Source: Aricia agestis
Lineage: Eukaryota; Arthropoda; Insecta; Lepidoptera; Lycaenidae
Length of the DNA stretch: 64,000 nt
Direction of reading: 5' to 3'
Assembly (NCBI RefSeq): GCF_905147365.1
Contig: NC_056406.1
Location: forward strand, 2,492,501-2,556,500
The position numbers and the translations under genes were made by a program. The notes under the pieces were generated by a model. That model saw nothing but the letters and a program-made list of their open reading frames with translations, was not told the DNA's origin and did not search any database. Positions 22,825-33,501 of the stretch are shown piece by piece. Every line of letters begins with the position of its first letter. Within the stretch, counting starts at the first letter, position 1.

Positions 22825-23853
22825 ATGATTCATTAAAGAGCAACTAAAATTGCTCAACTCCAGTCAATTCTCGTCAACTTTGACGTCTCGACTACATCAA
22901 GCAATTTTCGGCAACAAGCAGCAACAAACATTATTTCATTACAAACTGCACAATATTGAAATTAATAGAACTGATACAATTAGAGATTTAGGAGTCATCT
23001 TCGACTCAAAACTACTATTTGACGCCCACATTAATAGTATAATTAATAAGGCCAACAAAGCACTAGGTTTTATACTACGATTTTCCAATGAATTTAACAA
23101 CATAAAGACGTTCAAAATCCTTTTCTGTGCTTTTGTCCGCAGCCATTTGGAATATGCTTCCCAAGTATGGAATCCACATTATAATTGTTATAGCGATAAA
23201 ATAGAATCCATCCAAAGGCGCTTCCTATACTTTTTACAATTTAAATCTCGTAATTACATATCTAACTATAATGCTCGTTGCAAAAAATTTCATATTTTAC
23301 CCCTACATGAACGACGGATAATTGCATATTTAACATAATATCTCTTTAAGATAGCCAACAGCACGGTTGACTCCCCAGAATTACTTGGTGAGCTAGGGTT
23401 AGTAACATGGCCTGTTCAAATGCGTAGGCCCAAGCTGCTCCATATCCCATTTGTCAACACCACATACAGGCAAAATAGTTTTATTATAAGAGCTTGTAAA
23501 AATTTTAATAAAATTGCATATGACGAGGATCTAGATCTGTTCAATACCAGTGTTTCTAAAATGAAGAACTCTATTGTTAATTTTTTTTTTACAAATTAAT
23601 AATAATTAATTGTATCCTACATCATTTGTATAGCAATGTACTCTTTTTGCCATAGTCCATAACCAATTATTTTTTGTGTTAGCCACTGACTCCAAATTTG
23701 TGTCTAAGTCTTTTTTTTCTCTTTTGTTTATCTGTGAAAACTTGTAATTGGCCTTCCTGTGTGTGTCATTTTTACTTGTTCTTGTATTAGCCGTAAGTTT
23801 TCCGAATTTCATAAAATAAAAAATAAAATAAAATAAAATAAAATAAAATAAAA
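22825..23853 (+). mobile_element. Jockey-like LINE, 5'-truncated, with 3' UTR and (TAAAA)n tail
   Basis: A C-terminal reverse-transcriptase reading frame (next entry) is followed by ~210 bp of 3' UTR and a (AAATA)n tail at 23808-23853. The 5' limit is approximate because no target duplication was found. Most LINE insertions are truncated like this, so it is a dead copy. Confidence 0.8.
22850..23599 (+). pseudogene. LINE reverse transcriptase, C-terminal part, one in-frame stop
   Basis: About 249 codons in a single frame, interrupted only by TAA at 23336-23338. Recognisable C-terminal RT motifs are IRDLGVIFDSKL, FVRSHLEYASQVWNPHY (the thumb region after the catalytic palm) and IPFVNTTYRQNS near the end. 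The YxDD-containing catalytic part is absent through 5' truncation, so it cannot be an enzyme. Jockey-clade assignment is by memory of these motifs. The frame continues past the stop without shifts, so the insertion is fairly recent. Confidence 0.85.
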
Positions 23854-24426
23854 CAGCAATATTGCGCAATTTATCGCAATACAATTGAGCTATATGGCGC
23901 AACTTCATCAACTAGTTACTAGGCAATACTGTCATTCACATGCACATCGGATATTCGTCAATTCGTATCGGCGACATTGACCGATATGAAATATCTGGAG
24001 CAATATCGCCGAAATAATTACCGCAATTTATTGAAATTGCTCCATATTGCTCCAGATCGGTCCATTCGTGTCGCCGGGCAATTATTGCCGCGAAATTGTT
24101 GCCCGTGTAAGCGCTTCTTAAGAGTCAGCACCCGTTACAACGAGGTGGATAGATTTTGATGTGTCGAGAGACTACTCTGTAACTTCCTTTCATGTAAGTA
24201 AATTCACTTCAAACTTTTTGGTGGAATAATCGCAATGTATCCCACTATTTGGCCTCATAGCTTGATAATCCTTTATCAAGCTATGATGAATATGGATAAA
24301 ACTGACATTATTCACTGTACTATTATGGTTTATTATCAAGAATAATATTAAGAATTATTCATGCACGAAAAAAATATTAATGCAGCCAGACTTCATCATT
24401 TTGTAAAATCTGAAAGTTTTTAGACA
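23854..24426. other. sequence with repeated TTGCTCC/CGCAATTTAT motifs, then unassigned
   Basis: Between 23854 and 24110 motifs such as CAATATTGCGCAATTTATCG, AATTGCTCCATATTGCTCC and GCAATTATTGCCGCGAAATT recur, some inverted. This could be a decayed inverted-repeat element. The remainder shows nothing. Confidence 0.4.
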
Positions 24427-24634
24427 TCCATAGTAATATTATAAATGCAAAAGTGTGTCTGTATGTCTGTTAGTCTCTTCAGTCTTCACGTCTGTATGTC
24501 TCTTCAGTCTTCACGCCAAAACCGCTGAACATATTTAGCTGAAATTCGGTATAGAGATACGTTGAGTCCCGGGAATAACATCTAATGGAAAAACGTACGG
24601 TTCGCGCGCGATGAGCGAATTCTGGCGCAACTGA
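24427..24634 (+). mobile_element. short Helitron (H2 type), 3'-truncated (H7)
   Basis: TCCATAGTAATATTATAAAT start. A 26-bp block with TATGTCTCTTCAGTCTTCAC is tandemly duplicated at 24469-24517. It stops at GGCGCAACTGAGT before the CTAG end. Confidence 0.75.
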
Positions 24635-24912
24635 GTGGGCTAAAATGGGCTAATGCCCACTACTTTAGTGACTTGATAAATGAGAATGGCACGAACAAAT
24701 AATTTGCGTCGTCCTTAGCTATGGCACGTCGACGTCAGGCTGTTATCTGTCCGTTCGTTACGGGGAATGCGAAGACATTTCGTTTTCCGATTTTTGTGGC
24801 GGCCATCTTCTACCCGTGCTTTACGACGGCCATCATGCAAAACGTGTTGTTAGTAGTTTTGTTACAATTTTCACAATTTAAATATCCGATGAAATAATAA
24901 AATAAGGCAAAC

Positions 24913-25129
24913 TACAATATGACGCCAACTAATCCCACAATCCACATATCAGTTGCGCCAAAATCCGTTTATCGGGCGGGAACCATACATTTTTCTGCAT
25001 CAAAAAATATCCTATGTACTTTCCCGGAACTCAAAGTATCTGCATGATAAACTTCATCAAAATAGGTTCAGCGGTTTAAGCGTGAAGAGGCAGACAGACA
25101 GACTTTCGAATTTATAATATTAGTAAGGA
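24913..25129 (-). mobile_element. short Helitron (H2 type), minus strand (H8)
   Basis: Reads back from AATCCTTACTAATATTATAA through CCGGGAAAGTACATAGG to CGCCCGATAAACGG. The 3' hairpin is degraded. It faces H7 about 280 bp away. Confidence 0.7.
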
Positions 25130-25165
25130 TTGTATATCCATAATATATTAACTAGAACTAGCTAT

Positions 25166-25236
25166 TTGTGGGTTGGGTTAAAAAAATTATAAACACACGT
25201 GGTGTGTGTTAATAATTTTTTGAACCCATCCACGAA
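25166..25236. repeat. inverted repeat, ~29-bp arms
   Basis: GGGTTAAAAAAATTATAAAC and its partner TAATAATTTTTTGAACCC flank a centre of CACACGTGGTGTGTG. Confidence 0.75.
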
Positions 25237-25735
25237 AGTGCGCAACGCCGCTAAAAATTTAAACTTTTCAAAATTTTTATTGACTTTAATAAAATTTACG
25301 AGATTTAAAAATTAGTAAATTGAAAATACTTATTTTTCCATAAATCTTTTTTTAAAGACATACAAGATCGTTTTTTAAGGATAAAAAGGGTAGTTACAAT
25401 AATTTTTCTTCCCCCTTTTGCCGGCTTAGCTACTTTATACTCGGTTGAGCTAATCCTATATTTTCCATTAGAAAATGCAATTTCACTAATGTATCGGCAA
25501 CCTTTTATATTTTAAAACTGTTTTCATTTAATATTTTCTAAACATCTGCAAATTAAATGTTGAAAGCTTTTATTAACTTCAATGAAATCTTGAAATACAA
25601 AAAGATCCTTTAAATATTATAAACTTTGTAGAATTGAGTGATTAAATTTGGGTGCTTTATTAATAGCTTTTTACCGTTTTATCCAACATATTAAATTGTA
25701 TGATATTGTAATTTGTACATGTTTTATTGGGAACT
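25237..25735. other. unassigned AT-rich sequence
   Basis: Nothing recognised. Confidence 0.35.
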
Positions 25736-25890
25736 AGCTGTTCCCCGCGACGATGTCTGCGACCTCTACGAGTACATCTAAAGCGAAAGAAACGTACGTT
25801 TATTCGCGAATAAAACTATCCAAGGTTCTTCCTGAGACTCGAAGTATTTCAAATATCACTTATCAAAATGTTTAACAATTTAGGCGTGTG
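25736..25890 (-). mobile_element. Helitron 3'-end fragment (H9)
   Basis: The minus strand ends GCAGACATCGTCGCGGGG then AACAGCTAG, the same terminus as H5. The 5' limit is unclear. Confidence 0.5.
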
Positions 25891-26230
25891 GTATACAAAC
25901 TTTCGCGTTTATTAAAAAGGGAAAAATAATCTAGGTAAGATACTGCAGAACCATAATACTGCTGCATAATACTATGTTCTGTTAAGACCTAAGACGTAAT
26001 AAGACGCTTAGTAAGAACATAGATCTAGCACTAATCCTAGGTGTTACTCAATAATACAATATTACAGGCGTCTAAGCTCCTGAATTAGTAATATATATAT
26101 TATAAGGCTTTGCTTTCGTATACTGTCTACAAACAGTCTGTGTGTAGATGTACCATCGAAGAAATTAATTCGCGGGCAGATGGAGGAGATATAACATTTA
26201 GAGGTTGTTTCACCCCTTCCTCTATCCACC
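25891..26230. other. unassigned sequence
   Basis: Nothing recognised. Confidence 0.3.
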
Positions 26231-26241
26231 ATAGATAGATA

Positions 26242-26601
26242 CCTCCGTGGTCTAGTGGTTAAAAGCGTGGCTCTCGACTCAGAGGTCGTGGGTTCGATTC
26301 CCGCGTTGGAAACATGTTATTTCCAAGTTTGGTTAGGACAATGCAGGCTGATCACCTGATTGTCTGACAAGTAAGATGATCCATGCGTCGGATGGGCATG
26401 TAAAAAGTCGGTCCTGCGCCTGATCTCTCGCCAGTCGTGTCGGTCTTCCGTCCCACTGGGTTATGAGAGTGAAGAAATAGAGAGTGTTCTTGTGTACTGC
26501 GCACACACTTGAGCACTATAAAAAATTACTCCTGCGTACCTGGCCTAGTTTCAATCAAACTGGCCACCGTCACCGAAATCGGTGTGGGGAGTATTATTAT
26601 T
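26242..26601 (+). mobile_element. tRNA-derived SINE (family S), copy 3, best preserved
   Basis: A-box region GGTCTAGTGGTTA and B box GGGTTCGATTCCC sit ~33 bp apart, in a head resembling tRNA-Glu/Asp-type genes. A ~285-bp body and (ATT)n tail follow. An 11-bp duplication ATAGATAGATA flanks it (26231-26241, 26602-26612). The three copies share the whole body, so the family is defined from this window alone. Confidence 0.92.
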
Positions 26602-26629
26602 ATAGATAGATAGCGTTATCCTATTACAT

Positions 26630-26957
26630 GGGAGTATCTCTGGTAGACAAAATTCCTAATATAGTCATTCGCCAGAGAACTAAAGTCACCGACATCCACA
26701 GAATTAGCACGCTGAAGTGGGAGTGGGCTGGTCATGTCTGCAGACGGGAAGACGGTAGATGGAGCAGACATGTGTTAGAGTGGAGACCACGCTTAGGCAA
26801 ACGTAGTGTAGGACGTCCCGCAGCACGGTGGACCGACGATTTGAAGAAAGTGGCTGGTATGGATGAGGGCTGCCCAAGATCGGGATGGTTAGTGCTCATT
26901 GGGGGAGGCCTACGTTCAGCAACGGACGGCAATAGGCTGATGATGATGATGGTGATG
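26630..26957 (+). mobile_element. RTE-type LINE 3' fragment with target duplication
   Basis: The frame GVSLVDKIPN..WEWAGHVCRR..RSVGRPAARWTDDLKKVAG is the C-terminal tail typical of RTE-clade LINE proteins, and the 3' end is a (GAT)n tail (26938-26957), also typical of the clade. A 12-bp duplication ATCCTATTACAT flanks it (26618-26629, 26958-26969), so it is a complete, strongly 5'-truncated insertion. The first ATG of the open frame is part of the target site, not of the element. Confidence 0.9.
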
Positions 26958-27317
26958 ATCCTATTACATAGTAAATTATAATATAAATATAATATTATTA
27001 AAATAAAAAAAGAAATTGCTTTATGAAGCGCAAAACCTCGAGAGGCTTACGAGTCTAAGTCCGGAAGATTAAGCAAAAGCTTAATAGATTTCTACAATTC
27101 AGCCAATTTGTTTCTTTATTGGATTTTTTCTAATTTTTATCATAAAACCTAGTAATCATTGACTGTAGTCTGTAGTGTAGGAGTGGCTATCAACCGTGCT
27201 ATAAAAATAGTTACGGTAAGATTATTATTTATTTTCCTTTTCGGCACAACGCGTTCGCTTTTTTGTTTTGTTGACCTCGGCCAGACATGGTGAAATAACT
27301 AAGCTTTCATAATTATC

Positions 27318-27392
27318 ATCATCATCATTACAATGATTTTCATAAGCATCATCAGCCTATCACTGTCCACCGCTGAAAACAGACCTCGCTAT
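27318..27392 (-). mobile_element. RTE-type LINE 3' tail remnant
   Basis: (CAT)n followed by CAGCCTATCACTGTCCACCG, the minus-strand image of an RTE 3' end. Confidence 0.5.
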
Positions 27393-27654
27393 CATATAAC
27401 TTCGGCTAATGCTAGGATTCCTGCAGGTATTTAAAATCCTGCCGAAGATAATTACCCGGATAAATTATTAATCACCCGGGTATAACCGGGATTAGTTCAG
27501 CTAATCTAGATTTAGCACGTTATATACGACCTGGTTTTACATTTTGTATTGGAACGGATAGAGTATAAAGTGAAGTTGAATGTATTTTCTTTTGTTTATT
27601 ATGTTCCGATTTTGATAAGGCATAGATAGAGTAGACCATGGGTAGAACAAAATT

Positions 27655-28138
27655 CATTTTTAGGGTTCCGTACCCAAAGGGTAAAAACGGGACCCTATTA
27701 CTAAAACTTCGATGACTGTCCGTCTGTCCATCTGTCTGTCTGTCTTGTTCGTCTGTCTCCAGGCTGTAACTCAAGAACCGCTATAGCTAGACTTCTGAAA
27801 TGTTCACAGATTGTGTATAATATATTCTGTTGCCGCTATAACACGAATACTAAAAACAAAATAAATTAAATATTTAAGCGGGGATTTCCATACAACAAAC
27901 ATGATTTTTTTTTGCTATTTTTTGCTCGATATAAATAACGGCAACACAGGCACTTGAAATATTCACGAAATACTCAGTTGTATTTGAACTTTAATAATAA
28001 GTAAATGATAAAATTTAAATAAATTAAATACTTAAGGGGAGCTCCCGTACAAAAACCAAGATTTTCAGCCTATTTTTGCTCTACTGTGGTATGAAACCCT
28101 TTGTGCGCGATTCCAACTCGCACTTAGCCGATTTTATA
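27655..28138 (+). mobile_element. GGGTTCCGT repeat (family M), near full length
   Basis: Starts TTTAGGGTTCCGTACCCAAA, contains CGGGACCCTATTACTA, a (CTGTC)n patch, GCTGTAACTCAAGAACCGCT and two GGGGA(T/G)CTCC..CATACAA blocks, and ends near GACTCGCACTTAGCC. A widespread insect repeat of unresolved class. Confidence 0.7.
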
Positions 28139-28224
28139 TTTGTCCAATTTAGGTAAGACACTTGGCGAGTTGAGTTTAAGATGTCTATGGCTTACGTAAA
28201 CTTGCACAGCAATATTTTAAAAAG

Positions 28225-28412
28225 TATAATTGTCGCGCAAAATTTATCGCGCGGGAACCGTACATTTTCCGGGATAAAAGTATCGCCCTTTCCCGGGACT
28301 GAAAGTACCTCCAGACCAAATTTTAGCAAAATGGATTCAGCGATTTGGGCGTGAAGAGGTGACAGACAAACAGACATACCCACTTTACCATTTATAATAT
28401 TAGTACGGATAT
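28225..28412 (-). mobile_element. short Helitron (H2 type), minus strand (H10)
   Basis: ATCCGTACTAATATTATAAA start on the minus strand, then GCCCAAATCGCTGAATCC, and GCGCGATAAATTTTGCGC at the 3' end. The CTAG end is lost. Confidence 0.7.
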
Positions 28413-29293
28413 AACTAACTAGTATATATTTGTATAAGTATTGGTGAAGACTTCTTATCAGAGACAACTACCAAGCTATAGCAATATAATAGGAACAAGA
28501 TTTTATTTACAAAACTGTGACCATCATTATGATTTTCCTGGCCACATTTCTGAACATTCTATATTGTTTTACCTAGTTAATTTATTCAAGTTTATAAAAG
28601 ATATTTTTAAATATCTGCAAATTAAAATTGAGATTCTTGACTTTGACTAGTTAATTTTATAAAGCTGATTTTCCAGGGGTACTTTTAGAATTAAAAAAGT
28701 GTTTTAGTCGAACGAGGATCGAGAGCACTGCAGGTAAGAGCTGCGCTTCTTTCAAAGTGATATTGAATTTGGATATAATTTTACACTAAAGCGTGAAATA
28801 CCGCAGTAATAAACATTGTTTCTAAATAATTTAGACCAATGTATATGTGTTTAATAACCAATTATTATTATTTAACATATTCATTTAATACGTTAAATAA
28901 TAATTGGTGTTTGTAATTGCAGTATTATATAACATTAACACGAAAATTCCATTATTAAAGTTATTTCAATTAAATGCGTTAAATATGTGATGGAAATTCA
29001 TCTATTCTAGTTTTAGGTGCTCAAAAATAAAGTCATGAACAAAATTATTTTAAGTGACTGAAATGTAAAATATGTTCTATGATTCTTAATTTTTCTTCTT
29101 TATTTAAGAGTCAGTAAAATTCTGCTCATTTCTGTTAGAGAAGCAGAGGCCCGAATAAAATGGAAGGAATTAACAACCGAAGTAGAGTCGATATTTCCCA
29201 GGCGCGACCTTTACTTACTAATGAAGAACGGCCAAGAAGCAAATTCTGATGAACTGTAATAGTAACCATATTTTTAGATATTGAACATTATAG
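28413..29293. other. unassigned AT-rich sequence with one inverted repeat
   Basis: ACCAATTATTATTATTTAAC and GTTAAATAATAATTGGT form an inverted repeat at 28857-28908. The rest is not recognised. Confidence 0.45.
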
Positions 29294-29665
29294 TTTTTTA
29301 TTATGAAATAAGGGGGCAAGCGAGCAAACGGGTCGCCTGATGGAAAGCAACTACCGTCGCCCATGGACACTCGCAACCACGTTGCGTTGCCGGCCTTTTA
29401 AGAGGGAATACGCTCTTTTCTTGAAGGTTTGCAGGTCGTATAAGTCCGGAAATATTGCCGGTGACAGTGTGTTCCAGAATTTTACAGTGCGCGGCAGAAA
29501 GTTACGCGAAAAACGCATGGTGGAAGTCTGCCACTCATCAAGGTGATGAGGATGGTATATTTTTTCGCGATGGCGAAAAGTTGCAAGTGGTATGATTCCG
29601 AACAATTCCTCAGAGCACTCCCCGAGATACAACCGATAGAGGATGCAGAGTGAAGCTACAGTTAT
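29294..29665 (-). mobile_element. LINE 3' end, proposed partner of family C
   Basis: The minus-strand frame contains VASLCILYRLYLGECSEELF, then RFSRNFLPRTVKFWNTLSPA and FKKRAYSLLKGRQR, a C-terminal reverse-transcriptase tail common in Lepidoptera. It ends VHGRR-stop and is followed by CTTTCCATCAGGCGACCC .. CCCCCTTATTTCATAA. From CTCTTAAAAGGCCGGC onward it matches the 3' portion of the family C copies, including the in-frame SLLKGRQR codons. 5'-truncated and non-functional; clade not assigned. Confidence 0.85.
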
Positions 29666-30184
29666 TGATAACATCAACTTCAAACAAGTCCCCTATCCAC
29701 AAAACGGGGAATTTCATAGGTTTTCGAACACAGTCTCATTAAAGCCGAAATACTGTCGGAATTGCGTACGGAACGCGCTAGAGGCAATGAATAATCACTC
29801 AACTAATCTGGCTTTAGCATCAATCACACTAACCGTTCTGTCGTCGACAGAAGCCAGTATAAATAGTTTACGTATACCCAAAATAGAACCTTAACATCTA
29901 GGACTGACGGTTCAATTCAGATACGCAATGTGCACTTAAAAACCAACTATGCGCCGTACAAAAATTATTATTAACAGACCATTAGTTGAGTCAATTAAGC
30001 GCCGGATCGGGGTGTGCAGCCCGGACTCCAATATCCGGGTGGAAGCTCGCTAATGAACCGGACTGAACCGGACCGGCCGGACTGAGTCGCCTCGAGCTGG
30101 ATCTAAGGCTGTGTTGACTGTGAGCAAACTCACTAGCCCAATAGAATAACGTATTGTCGGTTAGGTGTGAACGAAAAAGTATTA
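29666..30184. other. unassigned sequence
   Basis: A GC-rich patch at 29999-30110 has no recognisable termini. No supported gene. Confidence 0.35.
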
Positions 30185-30405
30185 TACGTGGGAGAGCCAT
30201 GCTTCGGCACGAATGGGCCGGCTCGACCGGAGAAATACCAAGTTCTCACAGAAAACCGGAGTGAAACAGCGCTTGCGCTGTGTTTCGCCGAGTGAGTGAG
30301 TTTACCGGAGGCCCTATTCCCTTCCCTACCCTCCCCTATTCCCTTCCCTTCCCATCCCTACCCTCCCCTATTGCCCTATTCCCTCTTAAAAGGCCGGCAA
30401 TGCAC
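30185..30405 (+). mobile_element. SINE-like element family C, copy 7, 3'-truncated
   Basis: A complete head (CGTGGGAGAGCCATGCTTCG) and core, then it stops at GGCCGGCAATGCAC. The LINE-like tail is missing, which is unusual for a retroposon and may reflect a later deletion. Confidence 0.82.
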
Positions 30406-30456
30406 TGTCATACGGGCAAGGCGGCCAGGAGTATAATGACATGAAAAGCGCTCTAC

Positions 30457-30699
30457 ACCGGAATGGCAGCGGCGAGGCGAGCACTTTCAGTGTCATAATA
30501 TGATTTTAAACTTTATCTTCATTCTTGTAATACATAATATAGTATCGCTTAAAAAATCTACGGCCGCCCGTGGCCACTCGTGGCCGCTGGCCGCTGGCTG
30601 GCCGCGATTTCTCAAGCGATACTATGTATTACAATAATGAAGATAAAGTTTAAAATCATATGACACTGAAAGTGCTCGCCTCGCCGCTGCCATTCCGGT
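30457..30699. mobile_element. palindromic MITE family W, ~100-bp arms
   Basis: ACCGGAATGGCAGCGGCGAG at the left mirrors CTCGCCGCTGCCATTCCGGT at the right exactly. The arms continue through AATATGATTTTAAACTTTAT to about 30555 and 30620. The centre is GC-rich (GGCCGCTGGCCGCTGGCTGG). A short version lies at 49980-50050. Confidence 0.85.
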
Positions 30700-31265
30700 A
30701 GGTGATAAAGGTGATCTCACATTTATCAGCATGCACGCACCGCGCGCGCATTTTAGAATTCGTTGTATTGTATGTAATAATGTGAAATTCGCAATTTTCT
30801 CGCATATTCGTCCGCAACGTACGCGCCGCATTGCGGTATGCGGCGCGTGGTGCTGACAAATTAACACTCGCTTACTTTCGGCGACTGACAGTCAGTTTAG
30901 TGAGAACGTACCTTAATATTCTGTTACGTCACTGCTCAGTACTTTGCTCTATTTATCTCCGTTTTAACAGCAGCGCTAAGAAGCTATTTATTTCAAGCTG
31001 TTCTCAGCGCTGTTTATTGTCTTATTTTAATTCGCTTCAACAACGTCCGTAATATACTTACGTCTGATTATGTCGTCCTTTTGTTTAGGTTTAGATTTCA
31101 CTGAATAAAATCCTACTGAGCAGTTGTTGTGTGTTGTGATGCTTACATTTTTTTGGCCTCCAGTCTCAAATACATTATTATCTTATTATGTTTAACTTTT
31201 ACGTATTTGGTTTTTGCATTAAAACTTTTGCAGTTGAAAATGATCAGAATGGTAAAATCCATACA
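30700..31265. other. unassigned sequence
   Basis: Nothing recognised. CGCGCGC-rich spots at 30740 and 30830 are not a known element. Confidence 0.35.
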
Positions 31266-31474
31266 TCCATACTAATATTATAAATGCGAAAGTGTCTCTG
31301 TCTGTCTATCCGTCTGTCTGACTATCTGTCTGTCTGTTACATCTTTACGTCCAAACCGCTAAACCGATTCTGCTGTTTAGTATGGATATACTTTGAGTTC
31401 CGGAAAAGGATATAGGATACTTTTTTTATTCAGATTTAGAATTTTGGCGCAACAAAGTTGCGGGCGTCATCTAT
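31266..31474 (+). mobile_element. short Helitron (H2 type) (H11)
   Basis: TCCATACTAATATTATAAAT start, CTGTC patch, hairpin GCGCAACAAAGTTGCG, then GGCGTCATCTATA: the terminal CTAG carries a G-to-T change. Confidence 0.82.
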
Positions 31475-31502
31475 AAGTATACAAGATATTAGTGTAAACA
31501 GC

Positions 31503-31708
31503 GTTATCCTTGAAACCATCAAATGAGCCTGTCAAACTGAACAATTTTTTCTATGAGAACAATTATGCTGGGAACTCAAAAAATCCGTCTTCATACCCAT
31601 ACAAATTGCCGATCCGGACATCCGTATGGGTATGAAGACGGCATTTTTTTGAGTTCCCAGCATTGTTCTCATAGAAAAATTTGTTCATTTGATGGTTTCA
31701 AGGACAAC
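31503..31708. mobile_element. palindromic MITE, ~95-bp arms
   Basis: GTTATCCTTGAAACCATCAA mirrors TTGATGGTTTCAAGGACAAC. The arms continue through TATGAGAACAAT and GGGAACTCAAAAAA to TTCATACCCATAC, leaving a ~20-bp loop. The open frame inside it is not a gene. Confidence 0.82.
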
Positions 31709-32270
31709 GGTGCTTACACTAACACACTGTATAAACTACATCGCTAGTAGTCAACATTCGTAAGTAATTTTCTGACTCGTTTTATAGTAAGACCACGCAT
31801 TTCACCCGTGTTCAAATATTCATTCGCTCACGGCAATGTTCTAGATAATGAGTGAATGAGTGAACTGTCGTGAGTGATGTAACCGCAATAATGGCAGTAC
31901 ACGCACGGTAGTACAATGTAGTACACGTTTATAGATTCAATTCGCGTGTTAACGTCATTGCCTGTAAATGTGCTGTAACTATTGTCATAACACTATTTTA
32001 CTTCGGAAAGTGATCTTTATTACCACGGCATAAAGGCTTTTAGAGCGTAAATTATGACAGTAATACTGAGTTTTTTTTTATTTCATCGTCTCGTGTTGTT
32101 TCGCTTTGTGCTTTGCTTTCATTTCTATGTTTGCCTTTCTTCGTATTTCTTTATTCAAGTTTTACAACTTTTTTTCGTTTTTTTTTTTTTAATATTGAAT
32201 CATCCGTAGAGGAATTTAAAGGTGCTTTTTTAATATGATTAACCAACGTCGACTTAATGTAATTAAATTT
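31709..32270. other. unassigned sequence
   Basis: T-rich runs at 32070-32190. Nothing else was recognised. Confidence 0.35.
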
Positions 32271-32551
32271 TTGACGACCTTTGTGGCTCGGTTAGTAGCT
32301 CAAGTCGGCGGGATTCGAACCCGCGACCCCCGGGGTCGCGGGTTCGAATCCCGCCGACGGAACAAAAAGTTTTCAAAGTTCCTGGGTCATGGATGTGTAT
32401 TAAATATTATGTGTATCATATATAATAAAAATCTTAAATATATGTATAGTATAAAAATATTAAATATATTTCCGTTGTCTGGTACCCGCACAAGTCCTCC
32501 AGGTACTTAGCACGGTGCCAGACTGACGTGGTGTGAAGCGTCCATAGTTAA
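32271..32551 (+). mobile_element. tRNA-derived SINE (family T) with rearranged head
   Basis: Head TTGACGACCTTTGTGGCTCG, B box GGTTCGAATCC, body GTTTTCAAAGTTCCTGGGTC .. GGTACTTAGCACGGTGCCAG, ending near GTGAAGCGTCCATAG. Between head and B box the normal anticodon region is replaced by an inverted copy of the T-arm (next entry). A head fragment recurs at 5217. Confidence 0.75.
32304..32358. repeat. perfect 27-bp palindrome built from a tRNA T-arm
   Basis: GTCGGCGGGATTCGAACCCG and its exact reverse complement CGGGTTCGAATCCCGCCGAC are separated by one base at 32331. Two B boxes therefore point in opposite directions. The sequence cannot fold as a tRNA. Confidence 0.93.
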
Positions 32552-32753
32552 TATTATTTTATACAGCGCTGGTACCAATATTGTATGTAGAGTCGAAATT
32601 ATTTAAAAAAAATCAACTGTCTAGCTATCGCGGTGCTTGAGAATACAGCAGCTTGGTGATAGACCGACGAACAGATGGGTAGACGGACAGACAGACAGGC
32701 GGACTGTCTTCTCATGGAAGGGTGAAGCCAAACGAGCGTAATTTTGTTTTCTC

Positions 32754-32785
32754 TAATTTTGTGAGTCGTGACTCACAAAATTAGG
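32754..32785. repeat. 15-bp perfect hairpin
   Basis: CTAATTTTGTGAGTC, 2-base loop, and its complement. Related GCGTAATTTTGT/ACAAAATTACGC motifs at 32850 and 32920 suggest a decayed inverted-repeat element around it. Confidence 0.75.
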
Positions 32786-33375
32786 GAATTTCGGTTAGCA
32801 GAAATTCTCCTGCATTCAGTTTCATAGAAAATTTCTAGTCCAGTCAAAAGCGTAATTTTGTATGATTAGTATGAAAAATAATTTACGCGATCGAAATTCT
32901 GCGCATCACTCACAAAATTACGCTCTTCTTTATACTTATTCCCATTCCTTTGGTAGGTGTTATGTCCTATGTGTACGGATTCCTAATAATACCTTACTTT
33001 CTAAAGATATCACACTTAATTATAAGTTAGTCTTAGAACATTACTAATTCAACTGAAATTACATTGTTCAGAACTGTTCACGAGCGATCACAATAAACTC
33101 CCAAAGCCAACTTCATTAAATTTACGATTCACTTAATTATCGTTTAGGATAACTTTGAATACACAATTTCTATGCGAAGGTAAATTCCAAGGAAGAAAAC
33201 GTTATTTTTCGTCCCAGTTACAAATCCTAATATCCGGAGCTAGGGTTGCTGAATCTGGATAAAAAACCAGTCAGTCCAGTCCGATATTGAGGTAACAAAG
33301 AAAAAATTAAAACAGTAACTTTGGAGGTCTATCAAAAGCTAGATTAAATGGATACTTCATATTATGTTTACGTAA
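32786..33375. other. unassigned AT-rich sequence
   Basis: Nothing recognised beyond the TTTTGT/ACAAAA motifs mentioned above. Confidence 0.35.
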
Positions 33376-33442
33376 CCTAAACGCCTAGGTGGATCTCTCT
33401 TAAACCTAAATGGCTTAAGAGAGATCCACCTAGGCGTTTAGG
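33376..33442. repeat. 28-bp perfect hairpin with 11-nt loop
   Basis: CCTAAACGCCTAGGTGGATC (start of the left arm) is exactly mirrored by GATCCACCTAGGCGTTTAGG at the right. The loop is ACCTAAATGGC. There are no mismatches. A very young MITE-like fold-back or a small-RNA precursor-like hairpin. Confidence 0.93.
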
Positions 33443-33501
33443 CATTGCAAAATAATTACGCGTCATTAAAAATTGTTGTGGCTAATTTCTTCTATTTAAT
33501 C

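Noticed and set aside
30622..30867. Frames in the GC-rich centre of 30457-30699
   Set aside because: Inside a palindromic MITE; both strands encode similar chance peptides.
33376..33442. Confident miRNA gene call
   Set aside because: The stem has no bulges and no expression data exist. It is reported only as a hairpin.
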